DNA of 64,000 bases from assembly GCA_963663135.2 (NCBI GenBank), contig CAXXRM010000001.1:1-64000 (forward strand). The letters are read 5' to 3'. The DNA comes from Io17-Chloro-G2 sp963663135 (lineage in GTDB: Bacteria > Chloroflexota > Dehalococcoidia > Lucifugimonadales > UBA3495). The notes beneath the pieces were generated by a model. It searched no databases. It saw only the letters and a program-made list of their open reading frames with translations, and had not been told where the DNA came from. Below, piece after piece: positions 10,246 through 20,115 of the stretch; position 1 is the stretch's first letter; every line of letters starts with the position of its first letter. A program made the position numbers and the translations under genes.

Positions 10246-10625
10246 AGGCCGATTAGTAACGGCGTCTCCCAAGGCTTCCACCCGCAGTGGCGCAGGGCTG
10301 CGGATATGTTTTTGACTTCGATCAGCCTCAACATTCCTATTACCAAGTTCCGCAGTGCCGCCAGCAGTTACGGCGGTGACTCGGTTCGCACCTGCTTCGG
10401 TCTTCGCCAAAGACCACCTCCCCACCCAGTGCAGCCGGTTTTCACTTCCCCAGAGGCCAAGCCAGATTTCCAGCAGCCGGGCGGCATCCGCCCGTTCCGG
10501 CGGCTGGCTGGTGATGACGGAGGCCCGCTCCACCGTCTCCTTGCCCTTGTCCCTCCTGGTTCGTTCCACGCGACAGACCTGTCCTAGGCCGGGCCAATCC
10601 AGGTATTCATTCAGCGCCACGAGAA
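10246..10625 (-). pseudogene. ISAs1-family transposase C-terminal relic
   Basis: The minus strand encodes LNEYLDWPGLGQVCRVERTR, GKETVE, ITSQPPERADAARLL and WGSENRLHWV, the C-terminal signature of ISAs1 (H-repeat) transposases, and then decays. Its upstream part is replaced at about 10605-10625 by an istB fragment running the other way. Confidence 0.7.
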
Positions 10626-11115
10626 CGTCATCGCCGTCGGCAACAGCGGCACCGGCAAGACCACGTGGCCTTGGGGCTGGGGCCTCGTCGCTTGCCAGCA
10701 CGGGATGTCCGTAGGCTTTACCACGGCCGCAACACTGGTGCACGAGTTAGTGGAGGCCTGGTACGAGAGGCGTCTGCTCAACCTCCAGAGACAGCTGTTC
10801 CGCCTCAACCTGCCGATCATCGACGAACTGGGTTTCGTTCAACTTTCCAGGACCGGTGCGGAACTGCTCTTCGAGGTGTTCAGCCAGCGCTACGAGGGGG
10901 CTCCATCCTGGTCACCACCAATCTTCTCTTTGACGAGTGGACGGAAGTCTTCGGCTCGGAACACCTCGCCGGCACGCTGCTGGACCGCCTCACCCGCAGC
11001 GTACATATCATCGAAATGAACGGCGAGAGCTACAGGGTCAAGCGCAGTGGGGGATACGCCGCGTCCCAAGCTCCAGACTATCCCGACAAAGAATATGCCG
11101 CACCGTCAACGCTGT
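10605..11115 (+). pseudogene. istB: IS21-family helper ATPase IstB relic
   Basis: The fragment reads ENVIAVGNSGTGKT (Walker A), TTAATLVHELVEAWYERRL, LPIIDELGFV (Walker B), LLFEVFSQRYEG, then after shifts LLFDEWTEVFGSEHL and LLDRLTRSVHIIEMNGESYR. IstB is the AAA+ target-choice partner of the IS21 transposase. The N-terminus is missing and at least two frameshifts are present. Confidence 0.75.
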
Positions 11116-11218
11116 CTCTCCCTGCTCCTGTAACTTCGCCACCCTGCCTGATTTACTGCCGTCAGTGGTACACGAATCCGCCGCCCCAGTGGCCTGATTT
11201 CTTAGGCTTGTTGAAAAA

Positions 11219-11560
11219 TGTAAACGGCGGAGGTAAAGTGGACCACGTGGGCGGCTCGGCCTGCCTGATTTGTGGTTGTCGATATCCAGGGAATATGTCT
11301 GCGTAAGTGTTCAGCAAGAATGCCACTTTCTATTCCTCAGTGGTATCCGATGGCGGGGTAGCCGGAGTTGCCCGAGACAGCCGACACGGCTGTCTTTCAG
11401 GGAGAATGTATTTCCTCACGGTCTCTCTGTGGATGCCCAACTCCCTCGCCATACCTCGAATGGACAACTCTTTACATACCAGCGCAGGGCAACCGCATTT
11501 GGGTTTTTGGTCGTTCCCGGCACCAACGGCTTGTTTTACTGCCGCTGCGTAACTCTGTGC
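11219..11560 (-). mobile_element. IS21-family end relic with istA N-terminal helix-turn-helix
   Basis: It opens with TGTAAACGGCGGAGG (11219), shared with 7940 and 32547. The minus strand at about 11404-11470 encodes ELSIRGMARELGIHRETVRK, the DNA-binding start of an IS21 transposase. Nothing of the catalytic part remains. It sits just behind the istB relic. Confidence 0.6.
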
Positions 11561-11573
11561 CGGAAGTCTCTTC

Positions 11574-13708
11574 TCAGTTCACCGAAGAGACAGAGCGATT
11601 CGTTTTGCGCTCTAGGTCGACTTCAAGCACGGTCACCCACACCCGCTGCTGAATTTTAACGATGTCCGAGGGGTTGCTGACGAAGCGGTCCGACAGCCTG
11701 CTGATGTGAATCAACCCGTCCTGGTGTACACCCAGATCGACAAAGGCGCCAAAACCGGTGACATTGGTTACCACCCCGGGCAGCTTCATACCTGCCGTCA
11801 GGTCCCCGATCTGGTTTATCCCCTGGGCGAAGTGAAAGGGTTCAAATTCCTGGCGTGGATCCCGGCCGGGCCGGGCCAGTTCTTCGATGATGTCAGTCAA
11901 TGTCGGCAGCCCAACGTTATCTCTGATGTAGCGACTGGGGTCAATCCTATGGGCCATAGCAGCATTGCCCACCATCCGCACCAGTGATTGGCCCAGGCCT
12001 TGGGCAATGGCATCGACAACCCGGTAGGACTCGGGATGCACTGCACTGGCGTCCAGCGGATGCTCACCGTCTCTGATGCGTAAGAACCCGGCCGCCTGCT
12101 CGAAAGCCTTGGGACCCAGGCGAGGCACTTTCTTCAGCGATTGCCGGGAGGCAAACGGGCCGTTGTCGTTCCGGTACTCCACAATTGCCTTGCCCAAACG
12201 AGGTCCAAGGCCAGAAACATACGAGAGCAACTGGCCGCTGGCCGTGTTCAGCTCCACGCCCACGCTGTTGACGCAGCTAGCAACCACGTCGTCGAGGCGC
12301 TGCCTCAATGCTTTCTGATCGACGTCGTGCTGGTACTGGCCCACACCGATGGACTTGGGGTCTATTTTGACCAATTCGGCCAACGGGTCCATCAGGCGCC
12401 GCCCAATGGAAACCGCCCCCCGCACGGTGATGTCCTGATCTGGGAACTCGGTCCGCGCCGCATCCGAAGCCGAATAGACCGAGGCCCCGCTCTCGTTGAC
12501 CATCACCACCGCAATCTGAGGGTCCAAATCCAGCTTCCTCAGAAAGGCTTCCGTCTCCCGGCCCGCGGTTCCGTTGCCCACCGCAATGGCTTCCACCTGG
12601 TATTGCCGGCAGAGCAGAAGCACCTTACTGGCGGCTTCCTCCCGCCCCCGCGACCCCAATAGGGGATAGACAGTATCCTGGTGCATCAGCCGGCCCTGCC
12701 GGTCCAAACAGACCAATTTGCAGCCCGTGCGGAAGCCGGGGTCCAGGGCCAGGATGTTCTTCTGGCCCAGGGCCGGAGCCAACAGCAACTGCCGCAGGTT
12801 GTCGGCGAATACCCTGATGGCCGCCTCTTCGGCGCGAAGCCTGACCTCCTTGCGGACCTCCGTTTCCATTGACGATTCCAACAGCGGCTTATAACGGTCC
12901 TGAATGGCCAGCCGAACCTGCTCAGATGCCTGGGTTGGCCCGCTAACAAAGAGCCTTTCCAGGATCGCTAACGCAGAGGAAACCGGAGGCGCTATATGCA
13001 ACGAAAGCAACGCTTCCTTCTCCCCCCTGAACATGGCCAGTGCCCGGTGGGAAGGCACACCCGCAACAGGTTCCTGCCACTGGAAGTAATCCCGGTACTT
13101 GGCTGCCGCCTCTTCCTTACCCGAAGCCACCGTCGCCGAAAATACTCCCTCGTCCCAAAACAGCTCCCGAATTGCCCGCCGCGCTGTGGCGTCCTCGCTG
13201 ACCCATTCGGCGATAATGTCCCTGGCGCCGCTCAGGGCGTCCTGGACATTTTTTACCTCAGTGTCGGGGTTCACGTACTCTGCAGCAGCCAGGCCGACGT
13301 CAAAATCTTCCTGGCCCCGAATATACAGAGCCAGGGGAGCCAACCCTTTTTCCCGGGCGATGGCAGCCCGAGTGCGTCGCTTGGGCCTGAAGGGCAAATA
13401 TGCGTCCTCCAGGGCTGCCAAAGGATTCAGCAGAGAGAACCGCCTGACCCAGTTCCTCCGTCAGAAGACCCTGCTTTTCCAGGGAAGACAGTATGGCCTC
13501 CCGACGATCCCCGAGTTCCCGAAGCTGCGCCAGACGATCCCGAATATTGGAAATCGCCACCTCGTCCAGGGTGGCGGTATTCTCCTTCCTGTAACGGGGC
13601 GATGAAGGGTACGGTTGCCCCGTCGTCCAGCAAGGCAACGGTGGCGACAACTTGCCTCCGCTCCAACTGAAGCTCGCGGGCAATTTGGGGAATCAAAAAA
13701 TTATTCAT
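11574..13708 (-). pseudogene. tex: Tex-like RNA-binding transcription accessory protein, N-terminal frameshifts
   Basis: Tex proteins bind nucleic acid through an S1 domain and influence transcription and RNA turnover. ATG 13708 gives MNNFLIPQIARELQLERRQV; two shifts near 13600 and 13420 pass through RYRKENTATLDEVAISNIRDRL and then join a 615-residue open frame. That part has AYLPFRPKRRTRA, the YqgF-type segment ILALDPGFRTGCKL, the helix-hairpin-helix region SYVSGLGPRLGKAIVEYR, and the C-terminal S1 domain (GVVTNVTGFGAFVDLGVHQDGLIHIS). The last residues (RSVSSVN in place of IALSLR-type sequence) suggest another shift just before the stop. Total about 710 residues, normal for the family. Confidence 0.9.
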
Positions 13709-14020
13709 GGTGGTGGACGGTCCATCGGGTATCGTTAGCTATATTGTGCATGTATGGTCCTGCAGAATCCTTGTTGAAGCAATTTTCTATTGAGCAATGG
13801 CTGTTTAGGAATGGTCCTGTGAAAAGGGACACCACCTCTCCCATCGGCAGTTCTGAGCCTCTTGGGTTGAGGCGCATCCAATCTGCCAGGTGATTCTGGA
13901 CGGTTGCTGGTTCCTGCCATTTATCAAAGAGACCCCGTTTTCCCGGCACATCCAAATTTGTGGCCTTAAGAGGACTCCGTTTGATCCGCCCGCGCTGTTC
14001 CGCCTCACCGCGTATCAGGC

Positions 14021-15796
14021 CTAGAAATCTGGCCGGAAAGCCTTGTCCGTGGAGATGTATTTCGGCAGTGAGGCCAACGCAAGCAAGGCTAGGGTCAAGA
14101 TTTGGCAGAGTCGCGCAGGGACGAAATCAAAGGCGGAACGGATGGTCTCGGTGCGGAGGGATCTGCCGATGCTGGAACCACCGCCGGCGCCGGCCGGCAG
14201 ACCGGCTTTGGCGGCCACCAGGGTCAGGTTGGCCACCGTGGCGGCCAGGTACAACTGGAACCTGGTTTTGATGCGGCCGAAGTAGCGGGACTGGCGGATT
14301 CCCAGTTGGACCAGCCGCGCCAGCCGGTGCTCCACCACCACCCGGCGCTGCCGGTACTCGCTAAAGGCTTCACTCTGCTGCAGGGGCCCGGGCCTGTTCA
14401 AAAAAGCTTCCTGCGGGTGCAGCCGGACCGTCCGCCCCGTACCCGGTTTTGCCGCCAGGCACTGGGACCGCAGCGGGCACGCTCCACAAACCGCCGAGTC
14501 GGATCGGAAGGCCTCCAAACGGTAAGTTCGACCCATTTGGTCGGTGCGCCGCCCTGCAGGAACTATCGTCCGGGTAACCTGCCCCGCCGGACAGGTGCAG
14601 GAACCCGCCTCCAGGTCAATCCGAAAGTCTTCCTTCGGAAAGTGAGACCGGTTGGGGCGGCCCGGCACTAGGGCAATCAGGGTGCGTCCCGCATCGGCGA
14701 AGGCCTGCCTGGTATCGCCGTCGCCGTAAGCGGCATCGCCCATGGCCTCCTCAACCGGCACGCCGGTGTTGGCTTCGCTTTGCTCCACCAGTTCCAGCGC
14801 CCCCAGGTTGTCCGGAGCGTTGCCGGGCAGTACCTCCACGGCGGTAATCAGCTGGGAACCGGTGTCCACCACAATCGCCGCCTTGTGCCCGTCGAAACGC
14901 CGGCTGCTGCTCTTGTGGCCGTGGCGCATCTCCGGGTCGTGCACCGACATCATCCGGTCCCGGCTCACCCCATCCTTGAGACTCGCCCCGCCTTCGGTCC
15001 GCTCCACGTCCTGGAGCAGCAACTGCCCCAGCAGTTCCGCCGCGGCCACAATCCGCTGACGCTCAGCGCTGTCCTCGGGCAATTCCCCCTGCGCCTGACG
15101 CGATAATTCCAACAGCCGGTCCGCGTCAGCAACAATCCCGGCCAGCAGCGCTGTCCGCGCCTGCCGGTCGGACCAGTCGATGGCCGCTTCGCCCTTGATG
15201 CTGGAGGCAAGGTACCGCCCGTATCCCCGGGCCTTGGCCCACTCTCTATCGGTGGTCTTCGCCACTGCTGCCAGCGCTCGCGCCAGTTTGACGATCCCGT
15301 CCGCCAACAGATTGTATGTATCCTTCACCGCGCCACGCCCCAGGATGTTGGTCGTGTCCAGCGCCACCTTCATGCTCCGCCTTTTCAGGTAGCCCGACTC
15401 CCGGGCCAGCCGAAGGCTTGACTCGAACACCTCCCGCACCTTGTCGTGCAGGATCAGCTGGGCGCGGAATACCTGCAGCGTGCTCTTGGCGAAGGGCCGG
15501 TCCTCCACCTCAATCCCCAGGGCTACTTTCCAGCGGAGGTCAAAGTCGGCCCGAGCCTTGGCCTCGGCGTCGCTCACCTTGTCGTGGGACTGGAGCAGCA
15601 GCGCCGTCGCCAGCAGGCTGGACGGCACGCTGTCCCGGCCGTTGTTGGGGCAGTAGAATTCGGCGAACTCGGCGTCTCGGAACAGCCGGCCCCGCAGCGA
15701 CGCGAGGAGACCATAGAAGCTTTCCCGCCCCACGTGATCCAGATACAGCCGGTCCGCTTCCCAAAGTCCCCTCTGGTCCGAACGCTCTCCCAGCAT
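14021..15796 (-). CDS. IS1182-family DDE transposase
   Basis: An uninterrupted 591-residue transposase. The N-terminal domain (LYLDHVGRESFYGLLA, FAEFYCPNNGRDSVP) is followed by the catalytic core with KVALDTTNILGRG (first Asp), EEAMGDAAYGDGDTRQAF (second Asp), a four-Cys block (CGACPLRSQCL) and EHRLARLVQLGIRQSRYFGRIKT (catalytic Glu region). It is one of the few long frames in the left third without a shift, consistent with recent arrival. Confidence 0.92.
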   Translation of the reverse strand: MLGERSDQRGLWEADRLYLDHVGRESFYGLLASLRGRLFRDAEFAEFYCPNNGRDSVPSSLLATALLLQSHDKVSDAEAKARADFDLRWKVALGIEVEDRPFAKSTLQVFRAQLILHDKVREVFESSLRLARESGYLKRRSMKVALDTTNILGRGAVKDTYNLLADGIVKLARALAAVAKTTDREWAKARGYGRYLASSIKGEAAIDWSDRQARTALLAGIVADADRLLELSRQAQGELPEDSAERQRIVAAAELLGQLLLQDVERTEGGASLKDGVSRDRMMSVHDPEMRHGHKSSSRRFDGHKAAIVVDTGSQLITAVEVLPGNAPDNLGALELVEQSEANTGVPVEEAMGDAAYGDGDTRQAFADAGRTLIALVPGRPNRSHFPKEDFRIDLEAGSCTCPAGQVTRTIVPAGRRTDQMGRTYRLEAFRSDSAVCGACPLRSQCLAAKPGTGRTVRLHPQEAFLNRPGPLQQSEAFSEYRQRRVVVEHRLARLVQLGIRQSRYFGRIKTRFQLYLAATVANLTLVAAKAGLPAGAGGGSSIGRSLRTETIRSAFDFVPARLCQILTLALLALASLPKYISTDKAFRPDF

Positions 15797-15874
15797 TCCC
15801 CGCCCTCGCTACACTTGTTGACCCCGAGTATAGCCGCTTACCCGGCCACCGCCACTTTCCGGCCAGACTTCTAG
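14021..15874 (-). mobile_element. IS1182-family insertion sequence, complete
   Basis: Ends are a 20-bp inverted repeat with one mismatch, CTAGAAATCTGGCCGGAAAG at 14021-14040 and its partner at 15855-15874. The transposase stop codon lies inside the left repeat. No clear target duplication is visible. A 3' piece of a sister copy lies at 40926-41301. Confidence 0.85.
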
Positions 15875-16314
15875 TGCTGAAGACCCTCAGGGAATTCCAC
15901 GAAAATTCCAACCTGGCGCTCAGGAATCTGGAGCAGATCCAGGGGAATTCCATCCAGCCGCCGATACTCCTGCAACCATTGCCAACGGTCGAGCACGAGA
16001 CCCCCGAAATGTTCGGGGAGTCGTTTCACTTCGACACGGGCGAACCGGAGCCAGCGGACAGGGCGCCGGCAAGAAGGAAAGAATCAGGGACGACTCCCCA
16101 TATTGACCAAATTCACTACGACTTCCCATACTTGGAAAGACAGCCCAGGTGCCTGAAATGCACCTTGCCAATCCGGAGCGAAGGAGTGGAGTGCACCGTC
16201 TGCAAAAAGAGAACACCCGGTCCAACTCACTAATAAATTGGGTCGGGCAGCTTTTCAGTTACCCTTTCGACGTTTCTAGCTCCTTCCCGACAGCTACCGC
16301 TGCCCTTAGTTCAG

Positions 16315-16365
16315 GAGCAGGACTCTCACTTAGCTACTTGTCCGATTTCCGGGTCCACCTCAAAC
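16315..16365 (+). repeat. Solo IS end (IS3-type right end)
   Basis: GGACTCTCACTTAGC followed by TTGTCCGATTTCCGGG and TCCACCTCA matches the right end of the IS3 element at 42000-42035 and several other solo ends in the window (for example 23790 and 38046). Confidence 0.45.
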
Positions 16366-16373
16366 AACGTACA

Positions 16374-17546
16374 TCAACGTTCACCGTTTCTGGCATCAAC
16401 CAGGTCCAGCACCAGTTGCACAAGCCCGGGTTTGCTCTCCCATTGGTCCGAATCCTGGACAACCGCCCCGCCGGATACGTAGTGATGGAATGGAGGCACC
16501 TCCAGTCCGTATACGGTTCCTTCAAAAGGTTCTGTGGTGATGGACGCCCGCAACAGATCCGGCTGCCTGTACTCGGGTTTATGATTTCGATGGACAAACG
16601 GCTCCCGCGGGACTGCGATGTCCACATATCCGGAGAGGGGCAACAGATTGCCGGCGGCCGTCGCAAATATCCCCCGCAACAGTCTTTTCTTGGGTTCCCG
16701 ACTGTCGAATACTCCGCGAGTGTAAAGGGGCATCTCCCGCCACAGGTCCGTATCCGAGAAGACACGGGTGACGCGTTTTTGAACACGGGCGGCTGTCGAT
16801 TGGTGAATCCCAGCCAGGTTCCGGTTGGAAAGCGAACGATCTGTCGTGGTCCGGAACGTCAGCCCCGGTATGCCATACCTTCCCTGCCACGTCGCTTCGG
16901 CGACCAGAGCATCTTCCCGGGTGTCATGAACGCCCAGAATCCATCCGGCGTCGCCCTGCTCCGTTGCCAACCGCCCGGCTACCCCTCCGGAACGGTATGG
17001 GCGGTGCGCGGTCACACATTCTCCTATCCGCCACCACTTCCCCTTGCGCATCAGGTAGACGCACCACTTTTCCAGGAAGGTGTGGTTCAAGCGGACCAGG
17101 ACCCGGTGGTTGGGTGTTACCCGGGTCCTGCAGCGCTCCGTGGTCAGGACTATCAGGTTGCCCCGGTACGGACTTGCCGTCATCTTGAAGACAAACCCGT
17201 CGGTGGCCGGGTTATTGGTGCCGCCCCAGGTCATATGGTTGCATGTCCTGAGGTGCCCTGCCAGCTTATCTCGTGCCGGATCAAGGTCCTTTATTGCTAC
17301 CCAACCCGTGGTGGTCAGAATGGGCTCGTCGCCCGGTGAGCAGCAACTGGTTCCAAGCTCTCTATCCGGCGTCAATAAACCGTTGCCTGGGCTGCGTTGA
17401 TGGTCGATGCTCCGCAGACTGTCCCCCGGGCTGAGGCCCGGGTCGGGTTGGATGCGGCGGCGGGCTTTGACCAGGTTGGCGTCCGGTGGTATCCGGGGGT
17501 CTTTGGGCGATAGCGGCGATAGAATAGAATTGTTAGTCTGGTCCAT
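16374..17546 (-). CDS. Hint-domain (intein-like) protein with GIY-YIG-like insertion, paralogue 1
   Basis: 390 residues, ATG 17546 with ribosome-binding site AAGGAG six bases upstream. Residues 1-68 are a short N-flank. The Hint fold starts at C69 (CSPGDEPILTTTG, block A), has block B TPNH at 144-147, and ends with FEGTVYGLEVPPFHHYVSGG (341-360) and VVQDS (362-366). The usual intein ending His-Asn-Ser is replaced by Gln-Asp-Ser, so the last splicing step may be slow or lost. Residues 162-230 (CVYLMRKGK..WWRIG, a conserved Arg near 192, VAEATWQGRYGIP with E217) resemble a GIY-YIG nuclease, the position of a homing endonuclease. Only 24 residues follow the Hint domain. It is about 360 bases from its paralogue. 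Protein cleavage, splicing or homing roles are inferred. Confidence 0.75.
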   Translation of the reverse strand: MDQTNNSILSPLSPKDPRIPPDANLVKARRRIQPDPGLSPGDSLRSIDHQRSPGNGLLTPDRELGTSCCSPGDEPILTTTGWVAIKDLDPARDKLAGHLRTCNHMTWGGTNNPATDGFVFKMTASPYRGNLIVLTTERCRTRVTPNHRVLVRLNHTFLEKWCVYLMRKGKWWRIGECVTAHRPYRSGGVAGRLATEQGDAGWILGVHDTREDALVAEATWQGRYGIPGLTFRTTTDRSLSNRNLAGIHQSTAARVQKRVTRVFSDTDLWREMPLYTRGVFDSREPKKRLLRGIFATAAGNLLPLSGYVDIAVPREPFVHRNHKPEYRQPDLLRASITTEPFEGTVYGLEVPPFHHYVSGGAVVQDSDQWESKPGLVQLVLDLVDARNGER

Positions 17547-17905
17547 GGTTACTCCTTTGCATGTTCGTGTATGCCCGCTTCGGCGTTAGGTTCACCGCGC
17601 GGGCGTTTGCTTTGTTGTCTGATTCGGGTTGTTACGCCGTAAGCCTGTCAGGGTCTCAAAGCCGGCGACAGGAAGACCGAAAAGAGCGGGCGCAGGAATG
17701 CCCTTTTCAGGTTGGGATGAGGGAGAAAAAGGAAAGGTAGAAGGCCTGTGGAAGAACCTCCCGGGCCCCTCCGACGATGTGTGGGGAGAGAAGCGGTCGG
17801 GCCCCTGCTGCGGGGCAACGTCGAGGAACCCTGCACTGCAGCCGGGCTTGTTGTTCTTGGTAAACCTGGTCTTTGTCCTGCTCCAGCCGGCGGCTCTGAC
17901 CACTG

Positions 17906-20065
17906 TCAGGGCGTCGTTACCGGCGTGCCCCAATGCTGATCTTTCCCGGCGCTGTTTAGGTCAACGACAGCGCCACGACCCGGGCTTTGATATCCCTGAC
18001 TCGAATCGTGGACAACCGCCCCACCGGATACGTAGTGATGGTAGGGAGGCACGTCCAATCCATATACGTCACCCTCAAATGGTTCTGTGGTGATGGACGC
18101 CTGCAATAGGTTAGGCTGCGTGCATCTGTTTTTATGATTTCGTTCGACAAACGACTGCTGTGGCACAGTGATGTCCACGTATCCGGAAAGGGGCGGAAGA
18201 TTCCCGGCGGCCGTCGTAAAGGTTGTCCCCAAGATTCTTTTCTTGAGCCCCTGAGTTCCCAGTACTCCCCGGACATAAAGCGGGATATCTGGCTGCAGGC
18301 CGGTATCGGAGAAGAGCTCGCCGACGCGTTCTTGAACATCAGCCGATGTTTCTTCGTGAATGTTGGCCAATTGCCGGTTGGAAAGCGAACGGGCTTTCGC
18401 GCTCCGGAACGTCAACCCTGGTATGCCATACCTTCCCTGCCAGGTCGCTTCGGCGATCAGGGCATGCGGCCAGGTGTCGTGTATGCTCAGAATCCAGGCG
18501 GCGTCGCCTTGTTCCGTTCCCAATCGACCCGAGACTGCTCCGGAACGGTGTGGGCGGTGCGCGGTCACACATGCTCCTATCCGCCACCAATTCCCCTTGC
18601 GCATCAGGTAGACGCACCGCTTTTCCGGGAAGGCGTCGTTTAATCGGACCGGGACCCTGTGGTTGGGTGTTACCCGGGTCCTGCCGCGCTCCGTGGCCAG
18701 GACTATCAGGTTGCCCCGGTACGGACTTGCCGACCTTTCGAACATGAACCCGTCAGAGGCCGGATTGCTGGTGCCGCCCCAGGTCATCCTGTTGCTTGGC
18801 TTGTGGTGCCCTGCCAGCTTATCCCGTGCCGGATCAAGGTCTTTAATTGCCACCCATCCGGTGGTGGTCAGAATTGGTTCGTCGCCCGGTGAGCAGCAAA
18901 CGGTTCCAAGCTCCCCATCCGGAGTTTCCCCCAGATTGTCCGGGCGGCGTTGCCGGCCGATGGTCTGCTGCCAGGCGCCCAAACCGAAGCCGTGGCTGCG
19001 ATGGATGCGGCGGCGGGCTTTGGACAGGTCCGGCCCCGGGACACCGGCCTCTCCAGACGCCGAGAGCACCCCGCCGTCCCGGTTCCATCCGGTCAGTACC
19101 CCGGAACACTTTGAATTGTCAGACTGGGGATGCCGCAGCCATCCAACCCATTGGGTGGTGGGGGTCAGGTCCTCCTGGATTCCGGCTATTGGCACGACCA
19201 CCCCGCCCGGGAGCAGGTCGTGCAGGATGTCGCTCAGCGTCCCCGACCAGGCGTCATCCACCAACCCTGGCCTGCCTTCCGGGATGGCGGCGGAGCCGAG
19301 GGCAAGTTGCTGAAAGCTGGGCAGCCGGAACAGGACATTGGCTCCGATGAGCATTTCGTCTTGGCCCGCCTCGCCCACGAATACCCAGGACGTTTCTCGG
19401 TAGATTAGCCGCTCTCTCGGGCCCAGGTGGACCAGGGAACGGGACCCGATTGGCAGCGTCAGGTCAGGCGAGCTATTGGCGGTTACCACGTAGGCCTGGG
19501 AATGCACCACTTGATGAAGCTCGGTCAGGTTCTTCGAACCATTTATTTTTTGGATCGAGTCTTGTCTGTCATCCTGGCCCGGAGCTTGCTGCGCTGGCTT
19601 GTTGGGCTGGAGTCCGGGTTGATCAGTGGCCGGGTGACGGGCCTCGAATTCATGGAATGCGGCGGCGCAGACCGGATGGTGCATGACCCGGAATTGAACA
19701 TGGCTTTGCGCCGGGCCAAGGGACATCGGTGCGGCTTTGAGGGCCATTCGACCGGGCTCCCGATCCGCCGCGCAAGACTCAGCCCTGCCGGGACTCTCAA
19801 GCCCTCGAGACTCATCCTTCTTTACCGGCAGGGCCCAGATCCCTTTCAAAGGCCAAGTTCCCAAGAGCACTCCGCTTCTTGATTCGCAGATGACGACGGT
19901 CACCGTCGCCTGTCCAGTGGCCGCGGTCAAGCCAAAAACTTGGGCCGCTTTCTCCGGCTCGGCTTCAACACTGGTGACCCTGGCGCCCAGGAGTGTTGCC
20001 CGCCTGTTGACGGGGCTCTGATTCTTGGCCCGGTGGGGGCGGAACGGGGATGTGAGTTGAATCAT
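17906..20065 (-). CDS. Hint-domain (intein-like) protein with GIY-YIG-like insertion, paralogue 2, long N-terminal region
   Basis: 719 residues, ATG 20065 with AAGGA upstream. The last 330 residues mirror paralogue 1: C391 in CSPGDEPILTTTG, TPNH at about 466-469, the GIY-YIG-like insert (CVYLMRKGN..WWRIG, LIAEATWQGRYGIP), and FEGDVYGLDVPPYHHYVSGG ending VVHDS, again Asp in place of Asn. The N-terminal 390 residues are unrelated to paralogue 1 until DLSKARRRIH, where the two align again (KARRRI, TPDxELGT). No domain is recognised in the N-terminal region, which includes GVLLGTWPLKGIWALPV and GRPGLVDDAWSGTLSDI. The frame is open throughout with no IS or shift. It is divergent from the small gene at 20116, with 50 bases between. 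Confidence 0.72.
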   Translation of the reverse strand: MIQLTSPFRPHRAKNQSPVNRRATLLGARVTSVEAEPEKAAQVFGLTAATGQATVTVVICESRSGVLLGTWPLKGIWALPVKKDESRGLESPGRAESCAADREPGRMALKAAPMSLGPAQSHVQFRVMHHPVCAAAFHEFEARHPATDQPGLQPNKPAQQAPGQDDRQDSIQKINGSKNLTELHQVVHSQAYVVTANSSPDLTLPIGSRSLVHLGPRERLIYRETSWVFVGEAGQDEMLIGANVLFRLPSFQQLALGSAAIPEGRPGLVDDAWSGTLSDILHDLLPGGVVVPIAGIQEDLTPTTQWVGWLRHPQSDNSKCSGVLTGWNRDGGVLSASGEAGVPGPDLSKARRRIHRSHGFGLGAWQQTIGRQRRPDNLGETPDGELGTVCCSPGDEPILTTTGWVAIKDLDPARDKLAGHHKPSNRMTWGGTSNPASDGFMFERSASPYRGNLIVLATERGRTRVTPNHRVPVRLNDAFPEKRCVYLMRKGNWWRIGACVTAHRPHRSGAVSGRLGTEQGDAAWILSIHDTWPHALIAEATWQGRYGIPGLTFRSAKARSLSNRQLANIHEETSADVQERVGELFSDTGLQPDIPLYVRGVLGTQGLKKRILGTTFTTAAGNLPPLSGYVDITVPQQSFVERNHKNRCTQPNLLQASITTEPFEGDVYGLDVPPYHHYVSGGAVVHDSSQGYQSPGRGAVVDLNSAGKDQHWGTPVTTP

Positions 20066-20115
20066 TAGTTCTATTCCTTGTATGATAGACTGGCTCGAAT
20101 TTCAGGGGGAGGGGA

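Larger units (their letters stand above)
13890..16233 (+). pseudogene. Zinc-ribbon protein gene split by the IS1182 element
   Basis: The left part (13890-14020) reads VILDGCWFLPFIKETPF and ends PPALFRLTAYQ; the right part (15875-16233) starts LKTLREFHENSNLALRNLEQ and ends with a zinc-ribbon-like CLKCTLPIRSEGVECTVCKK and a stop. Removing the IS1182 element joins the two in frame (TAYQ-V-LKTLRE). The start is uncertain; GTG 13890 is the first candidate. No family recognised. Confidence 0.5.

Noticed and set aside
10018..10743. A 241-residue minus-strand gene
   Set aside because: A mosaic of an ISAs1 tail, istB antisense and a separate small gene that happens to stay open.
12141..12662. Plus-strand open frames of up to 224 codons within tex
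   Set aside because: Antisense shadows of a strongly conserved gene.
14102..14671. Plus-strand frames inside the IS1182 transposase
   Set aside because: Antisense shadows; no ribosome-binding sites or families.
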